Assembly: GCA_017648425.1 (NCBI GenBank)
Contig: JAGCJD010000074.1
Span: 1-15,450, forward strand
Length of the DNA: 15,450 nucleotides
Reading direction: 5' to 3'
From: Clostridia bacterium
GTDB lineage: Bacteria > Bacillota > Clostridia > Oscillospirales > CAG-272
In this document: in pieces, positions 1 to 6,762 of the stretch
Layout: each line of letters starts with the position of its first letter
How positions within the stretch are numbered: the first letter of the stretch is position 1
The notes under the pieces: model-generated
Told to the model about the DNA's origin: nothing
What the model saw: only the letters and a program-made list of their open reading frames with translations
Databases searched by the model: none
Program-made: the position numbers and the translations under genes

Positions 1-722
1 ATAATATTGATATTGAATACGCTAAGCAAAAGGGAATTGTTGTTTGTAATGTCCCGGGATACTCGACAGATTCTGTGACTCAAGTAACATTTTCGTTTAT
101 TCTTGAGCTTGCTTCAAGCACCTCAAAATATGTAAGCTCCGTAGCAAACGGAGATTGGAAACGGGCATCGCAGTTTTCATATTTTAATTATCCTATAAAT
201 GAGATACGCGGAAAAACACTTGGAATATACGGACTTGGTACAATAGGAATGTCTGTTGCTAGAATAGCGCAGGAATTTGGTATGCGAGTTATCTCTTATA
301 CTAGAACGCCAAAGCAAGTGTCAGGCGTTGATATAGTGACGGAAAAACAGCTTTTTGAGCAGAGTGATTTTATAACATTCCACTGCCCACTTACCGAAAG
401 CACTGCGAAAATAGTAAATGAGCATACCTTATCGCTTATGAAGCCGACATCATTTATAATCAATACCGCTCGCGGCGGAATAGTTGACGAGCAGGCGCTT
501 GCTGAAGCGTTGATGTCAAAAAAAATAGCAGGCGCCGCACTTGATGTTTTGACGCATGAGCCGATGGCGGCTGACTGCCCATTGTTTGGCGTAGAGAATT
601 GTATTATTACGCCGCATATAGCATGGGCTTCTATTGAATCAAGAACCAGACTTATAGATAAAGTTGCGCAAAATCTTCGTGCATTTTGCGATGGAGAACC
701 AATAAACATAGTAAACAAATAA
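1..722 (+). CDS. D-2-hydroxyacid dehydrogenase (glycerate dehydrogenase / hydroxypyruvate reductase-like), 5' partial
   Basis: The reading frame is open from base 3, so the gene enters from outside the window and its N-terminal substrate-domain half is missing. The visible part is about 239 residues. It contains the Rossmann dinucleotide motif GLGTIG, the catalytic-arginine segment TARGGIVDE, a glutamate in the HEP segment, and the catalytic-histidine segment ITPHIAWAS. These are the NAD-binding and catalytic signatures of the D-isomer-specific 2-hydroxyacid dehydrogenases, cytosolic enzymes that interconvert 2-keto acids and D-2-hydroxy acids with NAD(P)H. The HIAWAS segment resembles the glycerate dehydrogenase/hydroxypyruvate reductase branch more than D-lactate dehydrogenase, but the substrate cannot be fixed from a partial sequence. 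A GTG at base 75 is internal, because the family sequence VCNVPGYST lies upstream of it in frame. The gene converges on ackA and ends just before a shared hairpin. Confidence 0.9.
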   Translation, partial: NIDIEYAKQKGIVVCNVPGYSTDSVTQVTFSFILELASSTSKYVSSVANGDWKRASQFSYFNYPINEIRGKTLGIYGLGTIGMSVARIAQEFGMRVISYTRTPKQVSGVDIVTEKQLFEQSDFITFHCPLTESTAKIVNEHTLSLMKPTSFIINTARGGIVDEQALAEALMSKKIAGAALDVLTHEPMAADCPLFGVENCIITPHIAWASIESRTRLIDKVAQNLRAFCDGEPINIVNK

Positions 723-727
723 AAAAA

Positions 728-751
728 CAGGACGCAGTGATCTGCGTCCTG
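728..751. terminator. Hairpin terminator shared by the dehydrogenase gene and ackA
   Basis: A perfect 10-bp stem (CAGGACGCAG pairing with CTGCGTCCTG) encloses a 4-base loop. On the minus strand it is followed directly by seven Ts (the A run at 721-727), so it is a good intrinsic terminator for ackA. On the plus strand the following T content is weak, so ending the dehydrogenase transcript here is less certain. Confidence 0.8.
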
Positions 752-761
752 TAACTGAATT

Positions 762-1988
762 TTAGAGCGATGCGACAATAGCTGCGGTATCCTTTGCGAT
801 AACGAGCTCTTCATTTGTGGGAATGACATAAACAGTAACCTTTGAGCTATCTGTTGATATTCTTGTAGGATCAGAGCAACGGAAAGCGCGCTCATTTGCC
901 TGCTTGTCAAGCTCAATTCCGAGATATTCCATATTGCTACAAACAAGTTCGCGGAGCATGGGACTGTTTTCGCCAATACCGGCGGTAAATACAACTGCAT
1001 CAAGGCCGTTCATTATTGAAGCGTATGAGCCAATGTATTTTTTAAGTCCGTGCTTGAGAATGTTTACTGCAAGCATAGCTTTTTCGTAATTGGGATCGGT
1101 AGGACCTGCCTTTATAGCGTCTTCGATATCACGAGAGTCAGAGGAGAATCCCGTAACTCCGAGAAATCCTGATTTCTTATTCATTACATTGTTCATTTCA
1201 TCAGTGGAAAGTCCTTCCTTATCCATTATGTAAAGAACAAGAGCGGGGTCTATATCGCCACAACGAGTTCCCATTTCAACACCTGCAAGAGGAGTGAATC
1301 CCATGGAAGTGTCCATTACCTTTCCACCCTTTACAGCAGATACCGATGAGCCGTTTCCTATATGACATGTAACGATCTTTGTTTCCTCAGCGGGCTTGCC
1401 GAGAAGCTTTATCATCTCTCCGCTTACAAAACGGTGAGATGTTCCATGCATACCATAGCGGCGGATACCATGCTTTTCATAGTACTCATAGGGCAGAGCA
1501 TAAATGTATGCTTCGGGCTCCATAGTCTGATGGAATGCTGTATCAAATACGAGGACCTGAGGCTTGTCAGGCATTATTTCAAGACAACCCTTTATTCCCA
1601 TAAGATGCGCTACCGTATGGAGAGGAGCAAATTCCTTGCAAAGCTCAAGCTTTTCAAGAACGTCCTCAGTCATGAGTATAGAGCCTGAGAAGAATGCTCC
1701 ACCATGAACTACGCGGTGACCGATAGCTTGTATTTCATTCATGCTTGAAATACAACCGTCTTCCGCATCGGTAAGATATTCTACAACGAGCTTCATTGCA
1801 TCTGCATGATCCTTCATGGGAGAAGCAAGCTTAGCCTTTAATCCTTTAACGAGCTGCTTGTGCTCGATAAGAGAGCCGTCCATTCCAATTCTTTCACAAA
1901 TACCCTTTGCACCGACAATGTTTGTGTCTGTGTCAATAAGCTGATATTTGAGTGAGCTTGAACCGGCATTGACAACGAGTATGTTCAT
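762..1988 (-). CDS. ackA: Acetate kinase
   Basis: The 408-residue product has the family's usual length of about 400. It carries the ASKHA-fold motifs of acetate kinase: NAGSSSLKYQL at residues 7-17, GHRVVHGG, the catalytic-aspartate segment VFDTAFHQTM, GMHGTSHRFVS, HIGNGSS, and FTAGIGENSP near the C-terminus. In the cytosol it catalyses acetyl phosphate + ADP to acetate + ATP, the substrate-level phosphorylation step of mixed-acid and acetate fermentation. The start is the ATG whose complement is 1986-1988, because a GGAGG (complement of 1994-1998) sits 5 bases upstream. A TTG four codons further upstream lies inside that ribosome binding site and is not credible. No phosphotransacetylase gene (pta) is visible nearby. 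The gene is transcribed alone from its own strong promoter, divergent from tmcAL. Confidence 0.97.
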   Translation of the reverse strand: MNILVVNAGSSSLKYQLIDTDTNIVGAKGICERIGMDGSLIEHKQLVKGLKAKLASPMKDHADAMKLVVEYLTDAEDGCISSMNEIQAIGHRVVHGGAFFSGSILMTEDVLEKLELCKEFAPLHTVAHLMGIKGCLEIMPDKPQVLVFDTAFHQTMEPEAYIYALPYEYYEKHGIRRYGMHGTSHRFVSGEMIKLLGKPAEETKIVTCHIGNGSSVSAVKGGKVMDTSMGFTPLAGVEMGTRCGDIDPALVLYIMDKEGLSTDEMNNVMNKKSGFLGVTGFSSDSRDIEDAIKAGPTDPNYEKAMLAVNILKHGLKKYIGSYASIMNGLDAVVFTAGIGENSPMLRELVCSNMEYLGIELDKQANERAFRCSDPTRISTDSSKVTVYVIPTNEELVIAKDTAAIVASL

Positions 1989-2020
1989 TTTTTCCTCCAA
2001 AGATAAAATTTTATAATAAC

Positions 2021-2049
2021 ATTATACTACAAACCCTGAGGTTTTTCAA
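2021..2049 (-). promoter_or_regulatory. Sigma-A promoter of ackA
   Basis: On the minus strand, TTGAAA (complement of 2044-2049) and TATAAT (complement of 2021-2026) are separated by exactly 17 bases. This predicts a leader of about 25 bases before the ackA start codon. The -10 is perfect and the -35 has one mismatch. This is seen in sequence; activity is inferred. Confidence 0.8.
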
Positions 2050-2093
2050 TAGAAAATAATATATTTTTTAAAAAATATTAAGAGGTAATATCA

Positions 2094-3260
2094 ATGTCTA
2101 ATTATTGCATTATAAGTGAATTCAATCCTTTCCATAACTGGCACTTGAATTTGATAAAAAAGGCTCGTGAATTGGGCGCGGATACGATAACCTGTATTAT
2201 GAGCGGCAATTCCACACAAAGAGGAGAGCTGGCTATTACAGATAAATATCTGAGGGCAAGAGTGGCGTTGGAGCTTGGTGCAGATCTAGTGCTTGAACTT
2301 CCGTTTCCATGGTGCTCATCAAGTGCGGAATACTTTGCTAATGCATTCGTTTAGATTGCAAAATATTTTGGTGATGCTTTGTTTTTTGGCTCGGAATGCG
2401 GCAGTGTTGAATTCCTGTCAAAAGCGGCAGAATATTGTGAAACCTCGGAGTTTTACAGCGAGTATGATAAAAAGATTAAAAATGGCGAGCGTTCTGCGGC
2501 GTCGTTTGCTGAATGTTTAAAAGAACAGGGCTTTCCCGAGCTTTCTTCCAACGATATTTTGGGTATAGCATATATACGGGCAATAAACAGAATGGGATCT
2601 GAACTTTCTCCTGTTACCATTCAAAGATCTGGGGCGGGATATAACGATATTAACATATATGACGGGGTATTGCCGTCTGCGACCTCGCTCAGAAAAATGA
2701 TAGACGAAGGGAGAGTAGACGAGCTTTCAAGCTTTATGCCCGAGTCAATGCTCAGAATAATAAAGCAGGAGGCTGCGCAAGAAAGGCTTACTAATATTTC
2801 CGAAGCGGATTCCGCAGTACTTAGCTTGTTCAGACTTTCACGCGAGGAAATCTTTGACGGTGTTGCGGAATCGCAAGGCGGTATTGTCAATAGACTTATC
2901 AGAGCTTCCCGTGAAAGCACATCGGTAAATGAGTTGCTTGAAAGGGTTGGAACAAAGAGATATACAGATGCGAAGCTTAGACGCGCAATGCTGTTTTGTC
3001 TTACCCAGACAAAACAGCATGTCTTAAAGGAAATTCCGCAATATACTACCTTACTTGCGGCAAACGAAAAGGGCAGAGAATTACTTTCGAAAAACAGGAA
3101 AAGAAAGGGCATAAGCGTAGTTACAAAACCCGCAGATGCTCCAAGGAACAGCGAACAGTTTGTTTTGTCCGAAAGGCTTGATACATATTATGCAGTGTCA
3201 AGAAAAAACAAGCTTACTGCAGATTTCTTTTTTCAAAAAAACGCATATGTTGTGAAATAA
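2094..3260 (+). pseudogene. tmcAL: tRNA(Met) cytidine acetate ligase (YlbM family), interrupted by in-frame TAG
   Basis: Two fragments lie in the same frame: 86 codons ending at TAG 2352-2354, then IAKYFGDA and a further 293 codons to TAA at 3258-3260. Read through, the product would be 388 residues, close to the family's usual 390-415, with no frameshift. Family landmarks run from start to end: SEFNPFHN, SGN.TQRGE, ELPFP, SAEYFA, FGSECG, NDILGI, PSATSLR. TmcAL activates acetate with ATP and acetylates cytidine 34 of elongator tRNA-Met. Besides the amber codon, the nucleotidyltransferase HxGH motif reads H14-N-W16-H17 (Trp for Gly), the usual AGV before the stop reads AFV, and the usual SGNF reads SGNS. 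The C-terminal part looks normal. The start is ATG 2094, with AAGAGG 8 bases upstream. No ribosome binding site precedes a possible TTG restart at 2379. It may be a decaying gene, a base-calling error cluster, or, less likely, a recoded TAG. Confidence 0.88.
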
Positions 3261-3261
3261 C

Positions 3262-3290
3262 TTGACAAACAAAATTTACTGTGTTATAAT
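3262..3290 (+). promoter_or_regulatory. Perfect-consensus sigma-A promoter with extended -10
   Basis: TTGACA (3262-3267), a 17-base spacer and TATAAT (3285-3290) match the sigma-A consensus at all twelve positions. A TG one base before the -10 adds an extended -10 element. It begins 2 bases after the tmcAL stop codon and drives the small gene at 3327, with a predicted leader of about 30 bases. Confidence 0.9.
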
Positions 3291-3326
3291 ACTTTAAATA
3301 GATACTTTTAGAAAGGAATAGTTGAA

Positions 3327-3617
3327 GTGGAAACTAGAGCAAAGGTCGGCGGAAAGTACCTTGAATATAAGGGTAAGCCGCTTGTAAGAGAAGGCGATAC
3401 GATATGCTATGGAGATATGGAGGATAAGTGCGTTCTTATTCTCGAAATAATGTCGCATAAAAAAACTGAAAACGGAGAGCTTCCCGATAAAATACTCATT
3501 CAGGTAGTTGATCCTAAAAATCAAGCGAATATTTTAAGACAAGGCTCAAAGGACGGACTTTTCGAGGCGTTCAATCTCGGACTTATCTGGCTCGAGCATG
3601 AGTTGAAAAAGTCATAA
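3327..3617 (+). CDS. Small conserved-looking protein of unknown function
   Basis: The 96-residue product is not one I recognise. It is charged and soluble-looking, with no signal peptide, membrane segment or cysteine cluster. The first half (KYLEYKGKPLVREGDTICYGDM, then KCVLILEIM) reads as alternating beta strands. The C-terminus (DGLFEAFNLGLIWLEHELKKS) reads as an amphipathic helix. The GTG start at 3327 is chosen because AAAGGA (3312-3317) sits 9 bases upstream and no in-frame ATG lies near. The presence of a ribosome binding site, a perfect promoter and a TAA end makes it a real gene. It stands between tmcAL and ferredoxin, both with separate signals, so the context gives no firm clue. High expression is inferred from the promoter only. 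Confidence 0.75.
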   Translation: METRAKVGGKYLEYKGKPLVREGDTICYGDMEDKCVLILEIMSHKKTENGELPDKILIQVVDPKNQANILRQGSKDGLFEAFNLGLIWLEHELKKS

Positions 3618-3677
3618 GGCAAAAGCTCTGAAAAACTGTTAATTTTCAACAAAAGTAATTTTTTTTTGATTTTGCTA

Positions 3678-3705
3678 TTGCAATTTTAAATTATTGTGAT
3701 ACAAT
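3678..3705 (+). promoter_or_regulatory. Promoter of the ferredoxin gene
   Basis: TTGCAA (3678-3683), a 16-base spacer and TACAAT (3700-3705) are preceded by an extended -10 TG at 3697-3698. The region lies between two genes whose only other notable content is a T run near 3660-3667. The ferredoxin start codon follows about 32 bases downstream of the -10. Confidence 0.65.
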
Positions 3706-3737
3706 ATATTTATAATTCAAAACGGAGGTAATTTATC

Positions 3738-3908
3738 ATGGCATACAAAATTTCCGATGATTGCATCGCTTGCGGAGCTTGTACAGAGGCTTGCCCTGTA
3801 AATGCTATAACCGAAGGTGATTGCAAGTATGAAATCAACCCCGATGAGTGCATCGAGTGTGGTGCTTGTGCAGAGGCATGTCCCGTTTCCGCACCTGTAG
3901 CTGAGTGA
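3738..3908 (+). CDS. 2[4Fe-4S] clostridial-type ferredoxin
   Basis: The 56-residue protein has the classical clostridial ferredoxin length. Two CxxCxxCxxxCP motifs use Cys9, 12, 15, 19 and Cys38, 41, 44, 48, enough ligands for two [4Fe-4S] clusters. An additional Cys29 lies between the motifs. Such ferredoxins are low-potential one-electron carriers in the cytosol, serving pyruvate:ferredoxin oxidoreductase, hydrogenase and Rnf-type complexes; none of these partners is in the window. The ATG at 3738 is preceded by GGAGG at 3724-3728 with a 9-base gap. The gene has its own promoter and is followed by a strong hairpin, so it is probably made mainly as a single-gene transcript. The acidic composition is normal for the family. 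Confidence 0.96.
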   Translation: MAYKISDDCIACGACTEACPVNAITEGDCKYEINPDECIECGACAEACPVSAPVAE

Positions 3909-3939
3909 TTTCACTTTATCCATAGAACATAAGGATAAT

Positions 3940-3977
3940 ACAAGGGGTGTTGCTGCAGCAACACCCCGTTGTCTTTT
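3940..3977 (+). terminator. Intrinsic terminator after ferredoxin
   Basis: A perfect inverted repeat, GGGGTGTTGCTG followed by CAGCAACACCCC, covers 3944-3967. Its foot is extended by ACAA pairing with TTGT across one bulged G. CTTTT follows at 3973-3977. The T run is short and runs straight into the GGAGG of the next gene, so partial readthrough is plausible. Confidence 0.8.
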
Positions 3978-3987
3978 GGAGGTTTTT

Positions 3988-4758
3988 ATGATAGATTACG
4001 AGCTTTTACCCGATGAGCGTCTTGACAAGGTGAATGAGGATATAACTCTCATACAAAAAAAGGACGGTCTTACATTTGGAACTGATGCTTTTTTGTTGGC
4101 GTCGTTTATAAAGGAACAAAAAAGCGCAAAAGCAGTTGAACTTGGTGCGGGTACGGGAATAATATCCTTGCTTTGCGCTGCAAGAAATAAGCTTGCCACT
4201 ATTGAAGCGCTTGAAATACAAGAGGATTTTTTTGACATTACAACAAAAAATATAAAGTTAAATGGTTTTGAGGACAAGGTTAAGGCGCGAATTTGTGATA
4301 TTCGTGATATATCCGCAAGGACTTTGGGATACGAAGCGGATGTGGTTTTTTCAAATCCTCCGTATATGAGTACCGATACGGGAAAAAGAAACAGTTCAGA
4401 CAGAAAATATATCGCAAGGCACGAAGTCTGCGGAAATATTGGGGATTTTTGTTCGGCTGCATATCGTATTTTAAAGCATGGCGGAAAATTTTATTGCGTA
4501 TGGCGACCTGATAGGCTTTCCTCACTGATGTCCGCGTTGATAGATAACAGACTTGAACCAAAGAGAATGGTGTTTGTGCATTCCGATTCTATATCTGAGG
4601 CATCAATGGTCTTGGTTTCTGCGACAAAGTGCGGTGCTGAGGGAATGCACTTGCTACCCCCACTACTTTTATACAATGACGAAATTAATGAAAAGGGTAC
4701 TCGAAGCATGACGAAGAGAACCCAAAAAATATATGATACAATGAATTTTTCGGAGTGA
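3988..4758 (+). CDS. trmN6: TrmN6-like tRNA adenine-N6 methyltransferase (COG4123 type)
   Basis: The 256-residue class I SAM-dependent methyltransferase shows FGTDAFLLASF at residues 30-40 (the family's T-[SD]-D-x-x-L-L segment), the SAM-binding VELGAGTG at 50-57, an acidic ribose-binding position near LEIQE, and the catalytic NPPY at 123-126, which marks N6-adenine methyltransferases. The best-characterised homologue modifies A37 of tRNA1(Val) in E. coli. The exact tRNA target here is not shown. The start is ATG 3988, because GGAGG at 3978-3982 is 5 bases upstream; an in-frame TTG at 3976 overlaps that site. No separate promoter was found, so expression may rely on readthrough of the ferredoxin terminator. 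The stop codon overlaps the ribosome binding site of the next gene (GGAGTGA), suggesting coupled translation. Confidence 0.85.
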   Translation: MIDYELLPDERLDKVNEDITLIQKKDGLTFGTDAFLLASFIKEQKSAKAVELGAGTGIISLLCAARNKLATIEALEIQEDFFDITTKNIKLNGFEDKVKARICDIRDISARTLGYEADVVFSNPPYMSTDTGKRNSSDRKYIARHEVCGNIGDFCSAAYRILKHGGKFYCVWRPDRLSSLMSALIDNRLEPKRMVFVHSDSISEASMVLVSATKCGAEGMHLLPPLLLYNDEINEKGTRSMTKRTQKIYDTMNFSE

Positions 4759-4762
4759 CCTT

Positions 4763-5518
4763 ATGGAAGGAATGAAGCGTATTCTCAGCTATACAAGGCG
4801 TGCAGTTGATGACTATGAAATGATAAACGATGGAGATAAGATCGCAGTAGGCGTTTCGGCAGGCAAGGATTCGCTTACGCTTCTTTGCGCTTTGGCTGAA
4901 CTAAGACGATTTTATCCAAAAAAATTTGAGCTTGTGGCTATTACTGTTGATATGGGATTTGAGGGTACGGATTTTTCAAATATAAAAAAACTTTGCGACG
5001 AGCTTGGTGTTGAATACCATATAGTTCCTACACAAATCTCAAAAATAATTTTTGATGTGAGAAAAGAAAAAAACCCGTGTTCACTTTGCGCTAAGATGCG
5101 CAGAGGTGCGCTTTACAGCTATGCACGAGAGATCGGTTGTAAATCGGTAGCGCTGGGACACCATTTTGATGATGTGGTCGAAACATTTATGCTCAATCTG
5201 TTTTACGAGGGAAGGTTGGGGTGTTTTCAGCCTGTTACTTATCTTTCTAACACTCAGATAACGCTTATCCGACCTATGATATATATGCCTGAAAAGGATA
5301 TTCGCTATTTTGCTTCTAAAAATGAGCTTCCAATCGTAAAATCTTCTTGTCCTGCCGATGGCAATACGGAAAGAGAGCAAATGAAACAACTACTTCACAG
5401 TCTTGAATTGCAAAACAAGGGATTAAGATATCGAATTTTTGGCGCAATTCAACGGGGAGAGATAGATGGTTTTAAGGTTATGGGTAGAATGCAGGGCATA
5501 AAAGAGTATTACGAATAA
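4763..5518 (+). CDS. ttcA: TtcA-like tRNA 2-thiolation PP-loop ATPase
   Basis: The 251-residue protein has an adenylating PP-loop SAGKDS at 32-37 (the family usually has SGGKDS), the paired cysteines Cys106 and Cys109 in PCSLC, GHHFDDVVET at 132-141 and a third cysteine, Cys196, in SSCPADG. This cysteine pattern is that of TtcA/TtuA-class Fe-S sulfurtransferases. TtcA makes 2-thiocytidine at position 32 of certain tRNAs. The clostridial branch is divergent, so the exact base is not certain. The start is ATG 4763, with GGAG at 4752-4755, 7 bases upstream and inside the preceding stop region. A second ATG three codons later has no properly spaced site. The pairing with a tRNA methyltransferase supports a tRNA-modification operon. 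No terminator is visible after it. Confidence 0.85.
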   Translation: MEGMKRILSYTRRAVDDYEMINDGDKIAVGVSAGKDSLTLLCALAELRRFYPKKFELVAITVDMGFEGTDFSNIKKLCDELGVEYHIVPTQISKIIFDVRKEKNPCSLCAKMRRGALYSYAREIGCKSVALGHHFDDVVETFMLNLFYEGRLGCFQPVTYLSNTQITLIRPMIYMPEKDIRYFASKNELPIVKSSCPADGNTEREQMKQLLHSLELQNKGLRYRIFGAIQRGEIDGFKVMGRMQGIKEYYE

Positions 5519-5555
5519 CAAATATTCATTTTTGCTCTTATTTTATCGTAACTAC

Positions 5556-5584
5556 TTGTAAATTTAGGAAATATTTGTTATAAT
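5556..5584 (+). promoter_or_regulatory. Promoter of the nagA-metG operon
   Basis: TTGTAA (5556-5561), 17 bases, then TATAAT (5579-5584), with an extended -10 TG at 5576-5577. It predicts a leader of about 30 bases to the chosen nagA start at 5621. No T-box, operator palindrome or other leader structure fits in that space. Confidence 0.75.
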
Positions 5585-5620
5585 AAATATATACTGTTCG
5601 CGTTAATGGGGAACAAATTA

Positions 5621-6751
5621 ATGTTACTTAAAAATGCACTTGTTTACAGAAACAGATATCGTGATTTTGTAACGACAGATATAAAAATTTGTAACGGAAT
5701 AATTTCGGATATTGGTAATTTTCAAGATGAAGACGGAATGGATCTTAAAGGATATGCGATAGTTCCTGGACTCATTGATGTTCATACTCACGGTAGAGCA
5801 GGCTTTGATTTTGTAACGGCGTACGAGTCTGATTTGCCAATAATAGCACGGGATTATGCGAAGCACGGAGTAACTACCGTTATGCCGACATTGGCTTCCG
5901 CTCCTTTTGAGGAATTGGTTGCTCATACTAACAATATAAACAATTTTGTTCCCGAGAAAAATCAAGCCGATTTTTGCGGAGTTCATCTTGAAGGTAGATA
6001 TTTAAGTACAAAGAGAAAAGGCGCTCACTTGGAAGAACTCATTGCGCCACTAAACGCCGATGAGCTGGAAAATGAGGTTTTTAGAAGTTGTAAGTCGCTT
6101 CAAATAACTGCGGCATATGAGCTTGACAATGACGGAAGCTTTCTGGCAAAGGTCATGGAGATAGGCGGGACTGCATCTCTGGGACATACAGACGCAACAT
6201 TTGAGCAAGCGCGAGAGGCGGAGAAAAAAGGTATTGTTGCTTATACACATCTTTTTAACGCAATGCCAGCGTTACATCACCGAAGCGGTGGCGCTGTATG
6301 CGCTGCGCTTACAGGAAGCTGCTACGCAGAAATTATTTGTGACGGCATACATGTTTCTCCGGAGATGGTAAGTCTAGCTTATTCCTTGCTTGGCTGTGAT
6401 CGTACTGTGCTGATTTCGGATTCAATGCAGGCGACAGGCTGTCCTGACGGGGAGTATTCAATTGCGGGAAGCGTTGCTGTTGTTAAGAACGGAGTTGCGC
6501 TTACACTTGACGGAGCATTGGCAGGAAGCACGCTCACACTTGATAACGCTGTAAATAATTTGATTGATTTCTGTTCGATTCCACTGACTGACGCTATACT
6601 TTGCGCTACCGAAAACCCTGCAAGGCAGGTCGGCGTTTTTGATAGCAGAGGTTCGATTGAGATAGGAAAAAGAGCAGACCTATTGATTATTGACAGCACT
6701 GATAGGCTTAGACTTATCAAGGTAATGGTAAAGGGAAATTTTATTGATTGA
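5621..6751 (+). CDS. nagA: N-acetylglucosamine-6-phosphate deacetylase
   Basis: The 376-residue amidohydrolase has the family's usual length. It shows PGLIDVHTHG with metal-type His55 and His57, HLEG with metal ligand Glu124, GHTDA with His189, YTHLFNAM with His210, and LISDSM with catalytic Asp267. It removes acetate from GlcNAc-6-phosphate to give glucosamine-6-phosphate, in amino-sugar use and cell-wall recycling. One highly conserved position is changed: the usual HLEGP reads HLEGR (Arg126). The start is placed at ATG 5621 because GGGGA at 5608-5612 lies 8 bases before it, whereas the in-frame ATG at 5606 has no site. No nagB or sugar transporter is adjacent. Instead the stop codon overlaps the metG ribosome binding site, so the two are cotranscribed. 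The released acetate is a possible but unproven link to the acetate genes upstream. Confidence 0.93.
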   Translation: MLLKNALVYRNRYRDFVTTDIKICNGIISDIGNFQDEDGMDLKGYAIVPGLIDVHTHGRAGFDFVTAYESDLPIIARDYAKHGVTTVMPTLASAPFEELVAHTNNINNFVPEKNQADFCGVHLEGRYLSTKRKGAHLEELIAPLNADELENEVFRSCKSLQITAAYELDNDGSFLAKVMEIGGTASLGHTDATFEQAREAEKKGIVAYTHLFNAMPALHHRSGGAVCAALTGSCYAEIICDGIHVSPEMVSLAYSLLGCDRTVLISDSMQATGCPDGEYSIAGSVAVVKNGVALTLDGALAGSTLTLDNAVNNLIDFCSIPLTDAILCATENPARQVGVFDSRGSIEIGKRADLLIIDSTDRLRLIKVMVKGNFID

Positions 6752-6762
6752 GAGGTTCAATT

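Noticed and set aside
296..1003. 235-codon minus-strand open frame overlapping the dehydrogenase gene and ackA
   Set aside because: It overlaps two recognised genes, crosses the terminator hairpin, and has no family features.
2061..2078. Perfect 18-bp palindrome ATATTTTTTAAAAAATAT between ackA and tmcAL
   Set aside because: It is entirely A/T in an AT-rich spacer, so it is likely by composition alone; no repeat elsewhere or operator-like pattern supports it.
2379..3260. Separate gene starting at TTG 2379
   Set aside because: It is in the same frame as the upstream fragment, has no ribosome binding site, and starts in mid-domain of TmcAL; it is the distal part of the broken gene.
3636..3668. 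Possible terminator after the 96-residue gene (TGTT...AACA followed by a nine-T run)
   Set aside because: The stem is only about 4 bp of A/T-rich pairing, too weak to call despite the T run.
6752..6762. T-box or other tRNA-sensing leader for metG
   Set aside because: Only 11 bases separate nagA from metG, leaving no room for a leader; the nagA leader is about 30 bases and has no T-box sequence.
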